Origin: Comamonas testosteroni
GTDB taxonomy: Bacteria; Pseudomonadota; Gammaproteobacteria; Burkholderiales; Burkholderiaceae_C
Direction: 5' to 3'
DNA: 64,000 nucleotides
NCBI RefSeq assembly: GCF_030505195.1
Contig: NZ_CP129672.1
Location: 1,984,001 to 2,048,000, forward strand
Shown in pieces: positions 1-8,883 of the stretch; the first letter of the stretch is position 1; every line of letters starts with the position of its first letter. Under the pieces are notes generated by a model. The model did no database searches. It saw nothing but the letters and a program-made list of their open reading frames with translations, and was not told where the DNA came from. A program made the position numbers and the translations under genes.

Positions 1-1
1 G

Positions 2-1021
2 TTTCGCGTCTTCACCTCGCTGCTGCGCCTGGAGCTGATTGCCGATGAGGCGCTGCGCGCGAAGGCCGCCGAGATCCTCCAGCGCCGTTGCATCTTCACG
101 CCGCGCGCGCTGGAGCTCATTGCCCAGGCCGAGCGTGACGCAGGACTGGACAGCAGCGACGCAGACGACTTTGTGCAGCAGGCCCTGGAGACCTTCCGCT
201 GGCACAGCGATGCCACCGTGGACGCCGCCACCTACAACGCCCTGCAAAAAGCCCACCGCCTGGTGGCCGATGTGGTGTGCTTCAAGGGCCCGCACATCAA
301 CCATCTGACGCCCCGCACGCTGGACATCGACATGGCCCAGGCCGATATGCCCACGCGCGGCATGGATGCCAAGGACGTGGTCGAAGGCCCGCCACAGCGC
401 GCCTGCCCCATCTTGCTGCGCCAGACCAGCTTCAAGGCACTCAAGGAGGCCGTGCGCTTTACCGATGCCGACGCCAACGCGGACAGTGCCGGCGCCCATA
501 CCGCCCGCTTTGGCGAGATCGAGCAGCGCGGCGTCGCGCTGACACGCAAGGGCCGCGCCCTGTACGACGAGCTCCTGGCTCTGGTGCGCGGCATAGACAG
601 CGCGGGCAGCGCCGCGCCCGACTATGCGCACCGTCTGCAGCAGGTCTTCACGCAGTTTCCAGACACGCACGAGCAATTGCGCCGCCAGGGCCTGGCTTTC
701 TACCGCTACCGCCTGACCGAACAGGCTCAGGCTCAGTTGCCCCAGGGCGCTGCCGAGGCAGACCTGGAAGCGCTGATCGACCAGGGTCTGGTGCAGGCCG
801 AGCCGATCACCTATGAGGATTTTCTGCCCGTGAGCGCGGCCGGCATCTTCCAGTCCAACCTCGGCGGCGAGGAGCAAAAGCAATACCAGGCCCATGCCGC
901 GCAGCAGGTCTTCGAGGCCGCACTGGGCGCACGCGTGCATGACGAAATCGCCTTGTACGAGGCCTCCGAGCAGCAATCCAGGGCCCAGGTTCTCGGGATG
1001 CTGGCGGGAGCTGCAGCATGA
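2..1021 (+). CDS. DUF1338 / 2-oxoadipate dioxygenase-decarboxylase (HglS-type), 5' end outside window
   Basis: The frame is open from the first bases, so the true start lies upstream; 339 residues are visible. The sequence (a GPHINHLTPRTLDID stretch, then conserved QTSFKAL and RFGEIEQRG segments) matches the DUF1338 (YdcJ/HglS) family. Members are Fe(II) enzymes that convert 2-oxoadipate to D-2-hydroxyglutarate with O2 in the D-lysine/2-aminoadipate route. The stop codon overlaps the start of the next gene as ATGA. That neighbour is an aminotransferase of the 2-aminoadipate type, so the pair would catalyse consecutive steps: transamination, then oxidative decarboxylation. The family call is firm; the substrate is inferred from context. 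Confidence 0.85.
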   Translation, partial: FRVFTSLLRLELIADEALRAKAAEILQRRCIFTPRALELIAQAERDAGLDSSDADDFVQQALETFRWHSDATVDAATYNALQKAHRLVADVVCFKGPHINHLTPRTLDIDMAQADMPTRGMDAKDVVEGPPQRACPILLRQTSFKALKEAVRFTDADANADSAGAHTARFGEIEQRGVALTRKGRALYDELLALVRGIDSAGSAAPDYAHRLQQVFTQFPDTHEQLRRQGLAFYRYRLTEQAQAQLPQGAAEADLEALIDQGLVQAEPITYEDFLPVSAAGIFQSNLGGEEQKQYQAHAAQQVFEAALGARVHDEIALYEASEQQSRAQVLGMLAGAAA

Positions 1022-2256
1022 GTCAGGACAGCGTACTGGCGCCCTTTGCCGCCGTGTTTGCCGAGCCTGCGGGGTCTCCGATACGCGAGCTGTTTCCCTA
1101 TCTCTCGCGCCCCGGCATGATCTCGCTGGCCGGCGGCTATCCATCGCCCAGCCTCTTCGATGCCGAGGGCCTGGCCCAGGCCGCCCAGCAGGCCATGGCC
1201 CAGGGTCCGGGCGCGCTGCAATATGGCGCCACCGAAGGCCTGGGCGAGCTGCGCGAGGCCCTGGCGCAGCAGGCGCGCGAGCGCGGCATGCAGGCGACAG
1301 CCGCCGACATCCTGGTGACCACCGGATCGCAGCAGGCCTTTGACCTGCTGGTGCGCGTGCTCGTGGAGCCCGGCGACACGGTGCTGGTCGAGGTGCCGGC
1401 CTATCCCGCCACGCTGCAGGCCCTGCGCCTGGCGCAGGCCCGCATCCTGCCCATTCCCATGGACGAGCAGGGCCTGCAAACCGAAGCCCTTGCCGATCTG
1501 CTGGCCGCACTGCCCGCAGACCAGCGTCCCAAGCTGCTCTACACCGTGCCGAATTTTTCCAACCCGCGCGGCACGCTGCTGGCAGCCGAGCGCCGCGAAG
1601 CCCTGGTGCAACTGGCGCTGCAGCACGGCTTCTGGGTGGTCGAGGACGATCCCTATGGCGAGCTGCGCTTCGACGATCCCGGCGGTGCTCCTCAAGCCAT
1701 GCCGGGCACCGTGCGCGCCGCCGGCGAGCGCCTGGCCGGGCCCGGCGCCAACCCCGTCATCTATCTGTCCAGCCTCTCCAAGACCGTGGCCCCCGCGCTG
1801 CGCGTGGGCTGGATGCTGGCCGACGCGCCGCTGCTGCGCCGCTGCACGGTGGCCAAGCAAACGGCCGACCTGTGCACCTCGCCGCTGACGCAGTCGGTCG
1901 CCGCCTGCTATCTGGCCAGCGGCCGCTACCCGGCCACCGTGCAGCGCGCGCGCCAGAAATACCAGCGCCGCATGCAGGCCCTGGTCCAGGGCCTGAACGC
2001 GGCGCCGGACAGCGGCATACGCTGCTCGCACCCCGCCGGCGGCATGTTCGTCTGGGCCGAGCTGGACCACCGCATCGATCCGCAAAAGCTCTTCGACGCC
2101 GCCGTCGCCCAGGGCGTGGTCTATGTGCCAGGCAAGGCCTTCTATCCGGCAGACCCCGACCTGCACACGCTGCGCATGTCGTTTGCCGCGCCCGAGGTGC
2201 CGCAGATCGCGCAGGCCGTGGAACGCCTGTGCCGGGCCGCAGCGCAAAGCCGCTGA
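1018..2256 (+). CDS. PLP-dependent aminotransferase, 2-aminoadipate/aromatic type
   Basis: A 412-residue fold-type I aminotransferase of the LysN/ARO8/MocR-catalytic group. Visible marks are the N-terminal ISLAGGYPSP segment, the LQYGATEGLGELREALA region, the YTVPNFSNPRGT substrate/PLP loop, the VVEDDPYGELRF aspartate region and the PLP lysine in SSLSKTVAPALRVGW. There is no N-terminal GntR helix-turn-helix, so it is an enzyme and not a regulator. It overlaps the preceding HglS-type gene by 4 bp, which implies translational coupling. Inferred role: conversion of 2-aminoadipate (or a related amino acid) to 2-oxoadipate for the neighbour. Exact specificity cannot be read from sequence. Confidence 0.85.
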   Translation: MSQDSVLAPFAAVFAEPAGSPIRELFPYLSRPGMISLAGGYPSPSLFDAEGLAQAAQQAMAQGPGALQYGATEGLGELREALAQQARERGMQATAADILVTTGSQQAFDLLVRVLVEPGDTVLVEVPAYPATLQALRLAQARILPIPMDEQGLQTEALADLLAALPADQRPKLLYTVPNFSNPRGTLLAAERREALVQLALQHGFWVVEDDPYGELRFDDPGGAPQAMPGTVRAAGERLAGPGANPVIYLSSLSKTVAPALRVGWMLADAPLLRRCTVAKQTADLCTSPLTQSVAACYLASGRYPATVQRARQKYQRRMQALVQGLNAAPDSGIRCSHPAGGMFVWAELDHRIDPQKLFDAAVAQGVVYVPGKAFYPADPDLHTLRMSFAAPEVPQIAQAVERLCRAAAQSR

Positions 2257-2261
2257 GATAA

Positions 2262-2365
2262 AGCCCCTCTGGCCGCTTCGCGTCTTCCCCCTCTCTGGCT
2301 TCGCCTGAGGGGACGACACCGACGCTGCGGGGCGGCCCTTGCGCGGCTCCCGGCCATGCACAGAG
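2262..2365. repeat. Extragenic palindromic repeat, Comamonadaceae type
   Basis: Directly after the aminotransferase stop there is a low-complexity GC-rich segment with a hairpin (CCCCTCTCTGGC / GCCTGAGGGG) followed by a GGGGCGGCCCTTGCGCGGC block. I recall very similar blocks downstream of many genes in Acidovorax, Delftia and Comamonas genomes. Only one copy is in this window, so repeat status rests on recall. Confidence 0.5.
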
Positions 2366-2767
2366 CCATGAAATAACGGAGAAGCAGGGGGTCATCTGCA
2401 CCAGAGCGGGCCGCGCGGCATAATTGCCGCTTCTTTCATGCCCCACACCATGGCCTGCCTGCACCTGTCCACCGCCGCCCGCCTGCGCCGCTTTGCCCTT
2501 GCCGCAGAGCTGCCCGCGCGTGCCTGCGTGCTGCGTGCGCTGCACACCCGCCGCCATGGCATTCCTACCGCCTTCGTGAGCCTGAGCGGTGTCACGGCCA
2601 TGCTTTCCGCCGCCGTGCGGATGGCTTGAAGCACACAGCTCACATCCTCCGCACGGCCTTCCAGAACAGCATTTCCCAGGTGCATGGGAGAGGTACGTCC
2701 ACGCCTTCGAGGCTGCGTACCGCCAGACGCACCGCATCTTGCTCAAAGGACGATCCGGAGGTCAGCC
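2366..2767. other. Intergenic region without a supportable gene
   Basis: About 400 bases between the repeat and the beta-helix gene. A 63-codon reading frame at 2438-2629 (+) exists, but it has no ribosome binding site, is rich in Ala/Arg as expected of chance frames in GC-rich DNA, and resembles nothing I know. The last bases carry the GGAGG ribosome binding site of the next gene (about 2756-2760). Confidence 0.5.
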
Positions 2768-3643
2768 ATGGACATGGAACTCACTCAAAATTTCTTGCGC
2801 GGCAAAAATCCCTGTGCCATGGGTTATCGCTGGTTTGTGCGCAACAACCTGGCCGGCGGCGACTACCAGGCCGCCATGGACACCCAGGTGGCCGCCGGCC
2901 GCGTGGAAGATGCACGCTGGCTGCTGGAGAACTTCGGCTCCACCAGCAGCGTGCTGGAGCTCGAGCACCTGGAGGCCGACCACTTCGTCTATGCCGGCAC
3001 CCTGATCGTGCATGGCGATGTGCGCGTTCCCGGCCAGTTGCTGGTGGGCCGCAGCCTGCAGGCGGGCGGCGGCATACGGGCGGGCAAGCTCGAAGCGGGC
3101 GAAGAGATTCAATGCGGCGGCGCCATCTTCGCGGCTGAGCTGCTGCAGGCCGGCGGCAGCATCAAGGCGGCCTGGAGCGTGGAAGTCGAGGGCGAGCTGC
3201 GCGCCGAAGACCTGCGCTGCGGCTGGGAGCTGCGCGGCGGCAGCCATGTGAGGCTCAAGGGCAATGCCCATATCGGCCAGGAAGTGCAGGTGCAAGGCGA
3301 TATGCACTGCGGCAAGGGCCTGAAAGCAGGCGGCGCCATCGAGGTGCAGGGCCTGCTCGATGTCGGTCACGGCATTGCCGGCAACGACGGCATCCTGTGC
3401 GGCAACCATATTCAGGCCGGCTGGGGCATCAAGGCCCAGGGCGATATCCGCGCGGCCTGCAGCATCCGCAGTGGCGAGACCCTGCAGGCCGAGGGCGAGA
3501 TTGCGGCCGGCCCGGGCTACGGCGTGTTTGCCGGCATGAATGTGCAGATGCAGGCCTGGCCCGACTGCGCCTGGGTGCGTGCGCTCAAAAAGCCCGAGGC
3601 GCTGATCAGCGGCTTCTGGGAAGGCCGGCCGGCCTTCGCCTAG
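2768..3643 (+). CDS. Bactofilin-like / polymer-forming beta-helix protein
   Basis: 291 residues starting at the ATG preceded by GGAGG at good spacing; an upstream in-frame ATG at 2684 has no such signal. After about 55 residues that may form a helical cap (NFLRGKNPCAMGYRWFVRNN), the rest is a run of short beta-rungs with recurring Gly-Gly and Ile-x-Ala/Gly steps (for example GGGIRAGKLEAGEEIQCGG, GGAIEVQGLLDVGHGI). This is the look of a bactofilin-type right-handed beta-helix or a related polymer-forming cytoskeletal fold. No signal peptide or membrane segment is visible. The next gene, ribE, follows in the same direction after 93 bp. Function is unknown; a cytoplasmic scaffold is possible. 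Confidence 0.6.
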   Translation: MDMELTQNFLRGKNPCAMGYRWFVRNNLAGGDYQAAMDTQVAAGRVEDARWLLENFGSTSSVLELEHLEADHFVYAGTLIVHGDVRVPGQLLVGRSLQAGGGIRAGKLEAGEEIQCGGAIFAAELLQAGGSIKAAWSVEVEGELRAEDLRCGWELRGGSHVRLKGNAHIGQEVQVQGDMHCGKGLKAGGAIEVQGLLDVGHGIAGNDGILCGNHIQAGWGIKAQGDIRAACSIRSGETLQAEGEIAAGPGYGVFAGMNVQMQAWPDCAWVRALKKPEALISGFWEGRPAFA

Positions 3644-3644
3644 A

Positions 3645-3701
3645 CGCTGGCCGGGTTAAGGGGCAAACAGGCAAAATGGCTGTTTTGACCCAAGGCCAGC
3701 G
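3645..3701 (+). promoter_or_regulatory. Folded leader upstream of ribE
   Basis: A nested imperfect stem lies between the previous stop codon and ribE. The outer helix is 3645-3652/3694-3701 (CGCTGGCC/GGCCAGCG), the middle helix GGGT/ACCC pairs about 3653-3656 with 3688-3691, and the inner helix 3665-3670/3680-3685 is AAACAG/CTGTTT. There is no T-tract after it, so it is not a classical terminator. It lacks the conserved FMN (RFN) riboswitch blocks. It ends 35 bases before the ribE start. Confidence 0.45.
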
Positions 3702-3736
3702 CCCGGCGCCCGCCTGTTGATAAGAGAGTCTGCCCC

Positions 3737-4444
3737 GTGTTTACCGGCATCATTCAGGCCGTGGCAAAGATTGCCGCGCTGCGCGACCAGGACGGCCTGC
3801 GCACTTTCATCATGGAGTTCCCCGAAGGCTTCTGCCAGGATCTGGCCATTGGTGCCAGCGTCTCGCACGACGGCGTCTGCCTGACGGTGACCGAGAACCT
3901 CTCGCCCACCAGCGCCAGCTTTGACGTGATGCTGCAAAGCCTGAACATCACCACGCTGGGCAGCTACAAGGCGGGCGACACGCTCAATGTGGAGCGCGCC
4001 GCCAGGGATGGTGCCGAGATCGGCGGCCACCCGCTGTCGGGCCATGTGGACTTCACGGCGCCGCTGCTGGAGGTGATGCAGACCGAGACCAACCACAAGA
4101 TCCGCTTCGGCATTCCCGAGGCATTCCGCCCATATGTGTTTGCCAAGGGCTATATCGCCGTCAACGGCGCCAGCCTGACGGTGGCCGAGGTGAATCGCAA
4201 GGAAGGCTGGTTCGAGGTCTGGCTGATTCCCGAAACCCTGCGCATGACGGTGTTCGGCGACAAGAAGGTCGGCGATCTGGTCAATATCGAGATCGAACGC
4301 AGCACCCAGGTAGTGGTCGATACCGTGCGCGAAACCGTGGAAGCCAGCCTGGGCCGGCTCAAGCCCGTGCTCGAAGCCCTGCTGCAGGAAAAAGGCCTGA
4401 GCCTCGACGATTTTGTGGATGTGCCGCAACTGCCCAAGCCATAG
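3737..4444 (+). CDS. ribE: Riboflavin synthase, alpha subunit
   Basis: 235 residues beginning at a GTG codon that gives the diagnostic N-terminus MFTGIIQ. Riboflavin synthase dismutates two 6,7-dimethyl-8-ribityllumazine molecules to riboflavin plus the pyrimidinedione. Both lumazine-binding barrels are present: ASVSHDGVCLTVTE with IGGHPLSGHVD in the first, and YIAVNGASLTVAEV with WLIPETLRMT and NIEIERSTQVVVDTV in the second. It is about 25 residues longer than the E. coli enzyme because of a helical C-terminal tail (LKPVLEALLQEKGLSLDDF). The gene stands alone, without ribBA or ribH nearby. Confidence 0.95.
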   Translation: MFTGIIQAVAKIAALRDQDGLRTFIMEFPEGFCQDLAIGASVSHDGVCLTVTENLSPTSASFDVMLQSLNITTLGSYKAGDTLNVERAARDGAEIGGHPLSGHVDFTAPLLEVMQTETNHKIRFGIPEAFRPYVFAKGYIAVNGASLTVAEVNRKEGWFEVWLIPETLRMTVFGDKKVGDLVNIEIERSTQVVVDTVRETVEASLGRLKPVLEALLQEKGLSLDDFVDVPQLPKP

Positions 4445-4501
4445 TCCCGGATACGGGGCAAGCGTCAGAGCATCTTCCGGCGCCCGCCCCATGCCCCGCT
4501 T

Positions 4502-6985
4502 TCAGAGGACGGGTTTGAAGCGCTTGAGCCGCAGCGCGTTGGAGAGCACAAATACGCTGGAAAGCGCCATGGCTCCGGCTGCAAACACGGGCGACAGCAG
4601 CATGCCGTTGAACGGGTAGAGCAGACCCGCTGCCACCGGTATCAGCGCCACGTTGTAGGCAAAGGCCCAGAACAGGTTCTCGCCAATGTTCTTCATCGTG
4701 GCCTTGGACAGCGCAATCGCATTCGACACTCCCGAGAGGTCGCCCGACATCAGCACCACATCGGCAGCCTCGATCGCAATATCGGTGCCCGTGCCGATGG
4801 CGATGCCCACATCGGCCTCGGCCAGGGCCGGCGCGTCGTTGATGCCGTCGCCCACATAGGCCAGAGTCCCATGCTCGGCCTTGAGACGCTTTACGGTTTC
4901 GACCTTGCCGCCTGGCAGGACCTCGGCCACCACCTCGTCAATGCCCAACTGCCTGGCGATTGCCTCGGCCGTGTGGCGGTTGTCGCCGGTAATCATGGCC
5001 ACCTTCAGGCCCAGCGCATGCAAGGCGTCGATCGCCGGCTTGGTGGTGGGCTTGATCGGATCGGCCACGGCAATCATGGCCGCCACCTTGCCGCCGATGG
5101 CGGCATACAGAGGCGTCTTGCCTTCGCTGCCCAGGCGCTCGGCCTCGGCCGCAAAGCCGTCAACACTCAGGCCAAGTTCGCGCATGAAGCGGTCGGCACC
5201 AATCTCCACCTGGTCGCCCAGCACCACGGCACGCACGCCGAAACCGGTCACCGATGCGAAGTCGCTGATGGATGGAATCTCCAGTCCCTCTGACTTGGCA
5301 GCATCGACAATGGCGCGCGCAATCGGGTGCTCGCTGCGGTCCTCAACGGCGGCTACCTGCGCCAGAACGACGGCACGTTCAAACCCTTCGGCCAGCACCA
5401 GATCGGTGAGTTCGGGGCGACCACGGGTCAGCGTGCCGGTCTTGTCCACCGCCACCACCCTGGCATCCTTGAGCTGCTGCAGCGCCTCGCCCTTGCGCAG
5501 CAACACTCCCATTTGCGCGGCGCGGCCTGTGCCCACCATGATGGAAGTCGGTGTGGCCAGCCCCATGGCGCAAGGGCAGGCAATGATGAGCACGGCCACC
5601 GCATTGACCAGGGCAAAGCTCAGCGCGGGATCGGGGCCCCAGATCAGCCAGACCACAAAGGTCAGCAGGGCCGCAGCCATGACGGCCGGCACAAACCACA
5701 TGGTGATCTTGTCCACCAGCGCCTGGATCGGCAGCTTGCTGCCCTGGGCCTGCTCCACCATGCGGATGATCTGCGCCAGCAGCGTGTCTGCCCCTACCTT
5801 TGTTGCGCTGAAAGCCAGCGCGCCATTCTGATTGACCGTACCCCCCACCACTTCGGCCCCTGCAGCCTTCTCGACCGGCACGGGTTCGCCGCTGATCATG
5901 GATTCGTCGACAAAGCTGTGGCCTTCGATGACCAGGCCATCGACGGGAATGCGCTCGCCAGGGCGCACTTCGATCACATCGCCGCCGCGCACCTGGGCAA
6001 TGTCGATTTCCTGCACCACGCCGCCCTTGCGCACGCGCGCAGTCTTGGCCTGCAGCTGCACCAGGCGGCGAATGGCCTCCGAGGTATTGCCCTTGGCACG
6101 CGCCTCCAGAAAGCGGCCCAGCAGGATCAGCGCGACGATGACGGCCGCGGCTTCGAAGTACACATTCACGGTGCCTGCGGGCAGCCATTGCGGCACAAAG
6201 GTCGCCACCACCGAATAGGCGAATGCCGCCGAGGTGCCCACTGCGACCAGCGAATTCATGTCGGGCGCTGCGCGCAGCAGCGCGGGCACGCCCTTCTCGA
6301 AAAAGCGCCGACCCGGCCCGAACAGCACCACGGCCGTCAGCGCGAACTGGATGTACCAGCTGTTCTGCGTGCCGATGGTGCCCGCAATCCAGTGATGAAA
6401 CGCGGGCACCATGTGAGCGCCCATCTCCAGCACAAACACGGGCAGTGCGAACACGGTCGCAAAGATCAGCGAACGCTTGAGCGATTCGCGCTCCTGCGCC
6501 TGGCGCTGGGCTGTGGCATCCTCGCCAGTCGCGCCGGCGTTGTGCAGCACGGCGTGCGCTTCATAGCCGGCCTTTTCGATCGCTGCAATCAAGCGGCTCA
6601 CATCCACGCTGCCCTGCAGTTGCACGCTGGCACGCTCGGTCGCCAGATTCACCACTGCACTCTGGACACCAGGCACTTTCTTGAGCGCACGCTCCACACG
6701 GCCCACGCAGGACGCACAGGTCATGCCGCCCACCTGCAGATCCACGCTTTGCGCGGGCACCGCGTAGCCCGCTTTTTCAATCGCCGCTACGGCCTGCGGC
6801 AAGATGGCTGCAGCCTGCGCCGGATCGGCCACGGTGAGGCTGGCTTTTTCCGTGGCCAGATTGACCACGGCCTCCTGCACGCCGGGCACTTTCTTGAGCG
6901 CGCGCTCCACGCGGCCCACGCAGGAAGCGCAGGTCATTCCCTCCACAGACAGCTCAAAGGCTCCGCTTTTGGTCAGTGCATTCAT
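4502..6985 (-). CDS. copA: Copper-translocating P-type ATPase
   Basis: 827 residues from the preferred start. Two N-terminal heavy-metal-associated domains each carry GMTCASC. Eight membrane segments are expected; the transport motif is CPC ([11 protein letters not shown]), the phosphorylation loop is DKTGTLT, the P1B-specific His-Pro is SEHPIA, and the hinge is [11 protein letters not shown]. This is a class P1B-1 Cu(I) exporter of the inner membrane. An upstream in-frame ATG at 6997 overlaps the ribosome binding site GGAG and would leave a very short leader from the predicted promoter, so the ATG at 6985 is chosen. No chaperone or cueR gene is adjacent. It is convergent with ribE. Confidence 0.95.
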   Translation of the reverse strand: MNALTKSGAFELSVEGMTCASCVGRVERALKKVPGVQEAVVNLATEKASLTVADPAQAAAILPQAVAAIEKAGYAVPAQSVDLQVGGMTCASCVGRVERALKKVPGVQSAVVNLATERASVQLQGSVDVSRLIAAIEKAGYEAHAVLHNAGATGEDATAQRQAQERESLKRSLIFATVFALPVFVLEMGAHMVPAFHHWIAGTIGTQNSWYIQFALTAVVLFGPGRRFFEKGVPALLRAAPDMNSLVAVGTSAAFAYSVVATFVPQWLPAGTVNVYFEAAAVIVALILLGRFLEARAKGNTSEAIRRLVQLQAKTARVRKGGVVQEIDIAQVRGGDVIEVRPGERIPVDGLVIEGHSFVDESMISGEPVPVEKAAGAEVVGGTVNQNGALAFSATKVGADTLLAQIIRMVEQAQGSKLPIQALVDKITMWFVPAVMAAALLTFVVWLIWGPDPALSFALVNAVAVLIIACPCAMGLATPTSIMVGTGRAAQMGVLLRKGEALQQLKDARVVAVDKTGTLTRGRPELTDLVLAEGFERAVVLAQVAAVEDRSEHPIARAIVDAAKSEGLEIPSISDFASVTGFGVRAVVLGDQVEIGADRFMRELGLSVDGFAAEAERLGSEGKTPLYAAIGGKVAAMIAVADPIKPTTKPAIDALHALGLKVAMITGDNRHTAEAIARQLGIDEVVAEVLPGGKVETVKRLKAEHGTLAYVGDGINDAPALAEADVGIAIGTGTDIAIEAADVVLMSGDLSGVSNAIALSKATMKNIGENLFWAFAYNVALIPVAAGLLYPFNGMLLSPVFAAGAMALSSVFVLSNALRLKRFKPVL

Positions 6986-7011
6986 CGCGTTCTCCATTCA
7001 CGTTGAAGGCC

Positions 7012-7042
7012 ACTGTAGAGATTGACATCATGTAAATGTCAA
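7012..7042 (-). promoter_or_regulatory. MerR/CueR-type promoter of copA
   Basis: On the minus strand a -35 TTGACA (7042-7037) and a -10 TACAGT (7017-7012) are separated by 19 bp. This overlong spacer is typical of promoters activated by MerR-family regulators. The spacer holds a perfect palindrome, TTGACAT-N7-ATGTCAA (7022-7042), which includes the -35. Position and architecture fit copper control of copA by a CueR-type regulator encoded elsewhere. Confidence 0.75.
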
Positions 7043-7088
7043 GCGCCCGGCAAAAACCTCTGCTGCAAGGGTGCAAACATGCGGTGTT

Positions 7089-8039
7089 TCAGCCTGTGTG
7101 CGGTGCCAATCCGAAATGCTCCAGCAGGTACGCCTCGGCCTGCACAAACATGTCCTGCAGGCCTTGCAGGGTGGAACTGGCCATATGCGGCGTCAGCACC
7201 GTGTTGTGCAGCTCGATCAAGGCATCTGAGACTTGCGGCTCATGCACAAACACATCGAGTGCCGCAGCCGCAATCGTGCGTTCCTGCAACGCTTGCTGCA
7301 ATGCCGCTTCATCGACGACGGAGCCGCGCCCCACGTTCACCAGCACGCCCTGCGGGCCCAGGGCCTGCAGCACTTCGGCATCGATCAGGCCCCGGGTTGC
7401 AGGACCGCCGCTGGCGCAGACCACGAGAAAATCCACCTCGGCGGCCAGCTCCAGCACGCTGCCACACCAGCGGTACGGCACATCGCCCTTGGGAGCGCGT
7501 CCCGTATAGGCAATCGACATATCAAAGGCCTGCGAGCGCCTGGCCACGGCACGGCCGATGCGCCCCAGGCCGACGATGCCCATGCGTTGCCCCGAAAAGC
7601 GCAGGGTGGGCGGATACCGCCCTTGCAGCCAGCGCCCCTGCCGCACAAACTCATGGGCCTGCACGATTTGCCGCGTGGCAGCCAGCAGCAGGGCCAGCGT
7701 GTGATCGGCAATGTCCTGGGCACAGACATCGGGCGCCTTGCTCACCTTGATGCCCAGTTCTGCGGCTGCGTCGAGATCGATGCCGTCCCGGCCCACGCCG
7801 ATGACGACGATCAGCTCCAGCGCCGGCCACTGCCGCATCTGTTCGCGGCTGACGATGGACTGGGCATTGCACAGCATGGCTCGCACCTGAGGGCACAGCT
7901 CGCTGCGGCGGGCGCTGCCGATCCCGGCCGCCTCAAGCAGCTCGAACTGCAGCTGCAGTCTCTCGTGCATGGCTGGCGCCAGCGCCGTGTGAAGCAGCAG
8001 CCGGGGACGCTGCGGGTGCGGTGATTCATGGATGGACAT
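7089..8039 (-). CDS. D-2-hydroxyacid dehydrogenase, NAD(P)-dependent
   Basis: 316 residues of the D-isomer-specific 2-hydroxyacid dehydrogenase family. The nucleotide-binding motif is GIVGLGRIGRAVARR; the catalytic triad segments are the Arg in CASGGPATRGLID, the Glu in LDVFVHEPQV, and the His in NTVLTPHMASST. The enzyme would interconvert a 2-keto acid and a D-2-hydroxyacid (glyoxylate/hydroxypyruvate-reductase-like). It is the last gene of a three-gene minus-strand operon with a class II aldolase and a TauD-type dioxygenase; 73 bp separate it from the aldolase. Substrate unknown. Confidence 0.85.
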   Translation of the reverse strand: MSIHESPHPQRPRLLLHTALAPAMHERLQLQFELLEAAGIGSARRSELCPQVRAMLCNAQSIVSREQMRQWPALELIVVIGVGRDGIDLDAAAELGIKVSKAPDVCAQDIADHTLALLLAATRQIVQAHEFVRQGRWLQGRYPPTLRFSGQRMGIVGLGRIGRAVARRSQAFDMSIAYTGRAPKGDVPYRWCGSVLELAAEVDFLVVCASGGPATRGLIDAEVLQALGPQGVLVNVGRGSVVDEAALQQALQERTIAAAALDVFVHEPQVSDALIELHNTVLTPHMASSTLQGLQDMFVQAEAYLLEHFGLAPHTG

Positions 8040-8112
8040 GGGAGGGCTTTCGGCAGATCGACAGATGCAGTCCTGGCTTGCTGCCCGCAGAGCGCGCAGA
8101 GCCAGGCTGGGC

Positions 8113-8883
8113 TTAGTCCAGCACGCAGGGATCGCGGCGGATTTCCTCGCGGCACATGGCCTCCCAGAGAAAGGGAAAGCCGTTGAGGTCGGTGCGCGCT
8201 CCGGTCGCCTGGATCACGGCATCGCTCAAGGGGGTGCCGCCACCGAGCGCCTGCACCCGCCAGGCCAGGCGGCAGCGCCACTCCAGCGTGATGGCACGCA
8301 GATGCGCCTGCCGAATGCTCTCGCCCACCACCAGCGCACCATGATTGGCCAGCAGCGCCCATTTGCTCTGGCCCAATGCGCTGGCCACGGCATTGCCCAG
8401 CTCGCGCTGCTCTACCGTGCCCCGGTATTCGTCATAGACCACGGGGTCGGTATCGACCAGGGCCGAGGTCTGGTCATAGACCGGCGGCACCTTGCCCGTG
8501 GCCGACCAGACCGAGCTCCATTCGGGATGGTTGTGGATGACCACGCGCACATCGTGGCGCTTTTCATGCACGTCCATGTGCAGCCGGATGGCCGGAGTGA
8601 TGTTCCAGTCGCCCTCGATCACCTGGCCTTGTGCATCCAGTCGCAGGATGTCCGAGGCCGTCAGCTCGCTCCAGGTCAGCTCCCAGGGATTGGCAAGATA
8701 GCTGCCGTCGTCCAGGCGCAGGGTGATGTGGCCCGCGATATGGTCGTTATAGCCTTCGCGTGAGAGCACGCGGCACAACAGCGCAAGCTGCTGGCGATCA
8801 CTGAGCGCCGGCAGCAGCGGCTTGCGACCCGGGCGCGGCGCGTATCTGGACAGCAGCTCCTGGTTTATTCCGTCGTGGCGCAT
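8113..8883 (-). CDS. Class II aldolase/adducin family protein
   Basis: 256 residues of the class II aldolase/adducin (FucA/AraD-like) fold. Zn-binding histidines are visible in the VVIHNHPEW segment and in LLANHGALVVG, and the N-terminal NDHIAGHITLR region is typical. Members cleave or epimerise sugar phosphates, or decarboxylate or aldol-cleave hydroxy acids. The start is supported by AGGAGG five bases upstream; the start overlaps the end of the dioxygenase gene by 19 bp. The combination with a hydroxyacid dehydrogenase suggests that a C-C cleavage product is then reduced or oxidised. Confidence 0.85.
   Translation of the reverse strand: MRHDGINQELLSRYAPRPGRKPLLPALSDRQQLALLCRVLSREGYNDHIAGHITLRLDDGSYLANPWELTWSELTASDILRLDAQGQVIEGDWNITPAIRLHMDVHEKRHDVRVVIHNHPEWSSVWSATGKVPPVYDQTSALVDTDPVVYDEYRGTVEQRELGNAVASALGQSKWALLANHGALVVGESIRQAHLRAITLEWRCRLAWRVQALGGGTPLSDAVIQATGARTDLNGFPFLWEAMCREEIRRDPCVLD

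Noticed and set aside
2438..2629. 63-codon frame before the beta-helix gene
   Set aside because: No ribosome binding site, Ala/Arg-rich composition, no recognisable feature.
3644..3736. FMN riboswitch before ribE
   Set aside because: The conserved RFN blocks are absent; only a simple nested stem is present.
5327..7006. 559-codon plus-strand frame opposite copA
   Set aside because: Antisense to a fully conserved P-type ATPase; the product is His/Gln/Arg-rich with no known motif, as expected of GC-rich shadow frames.
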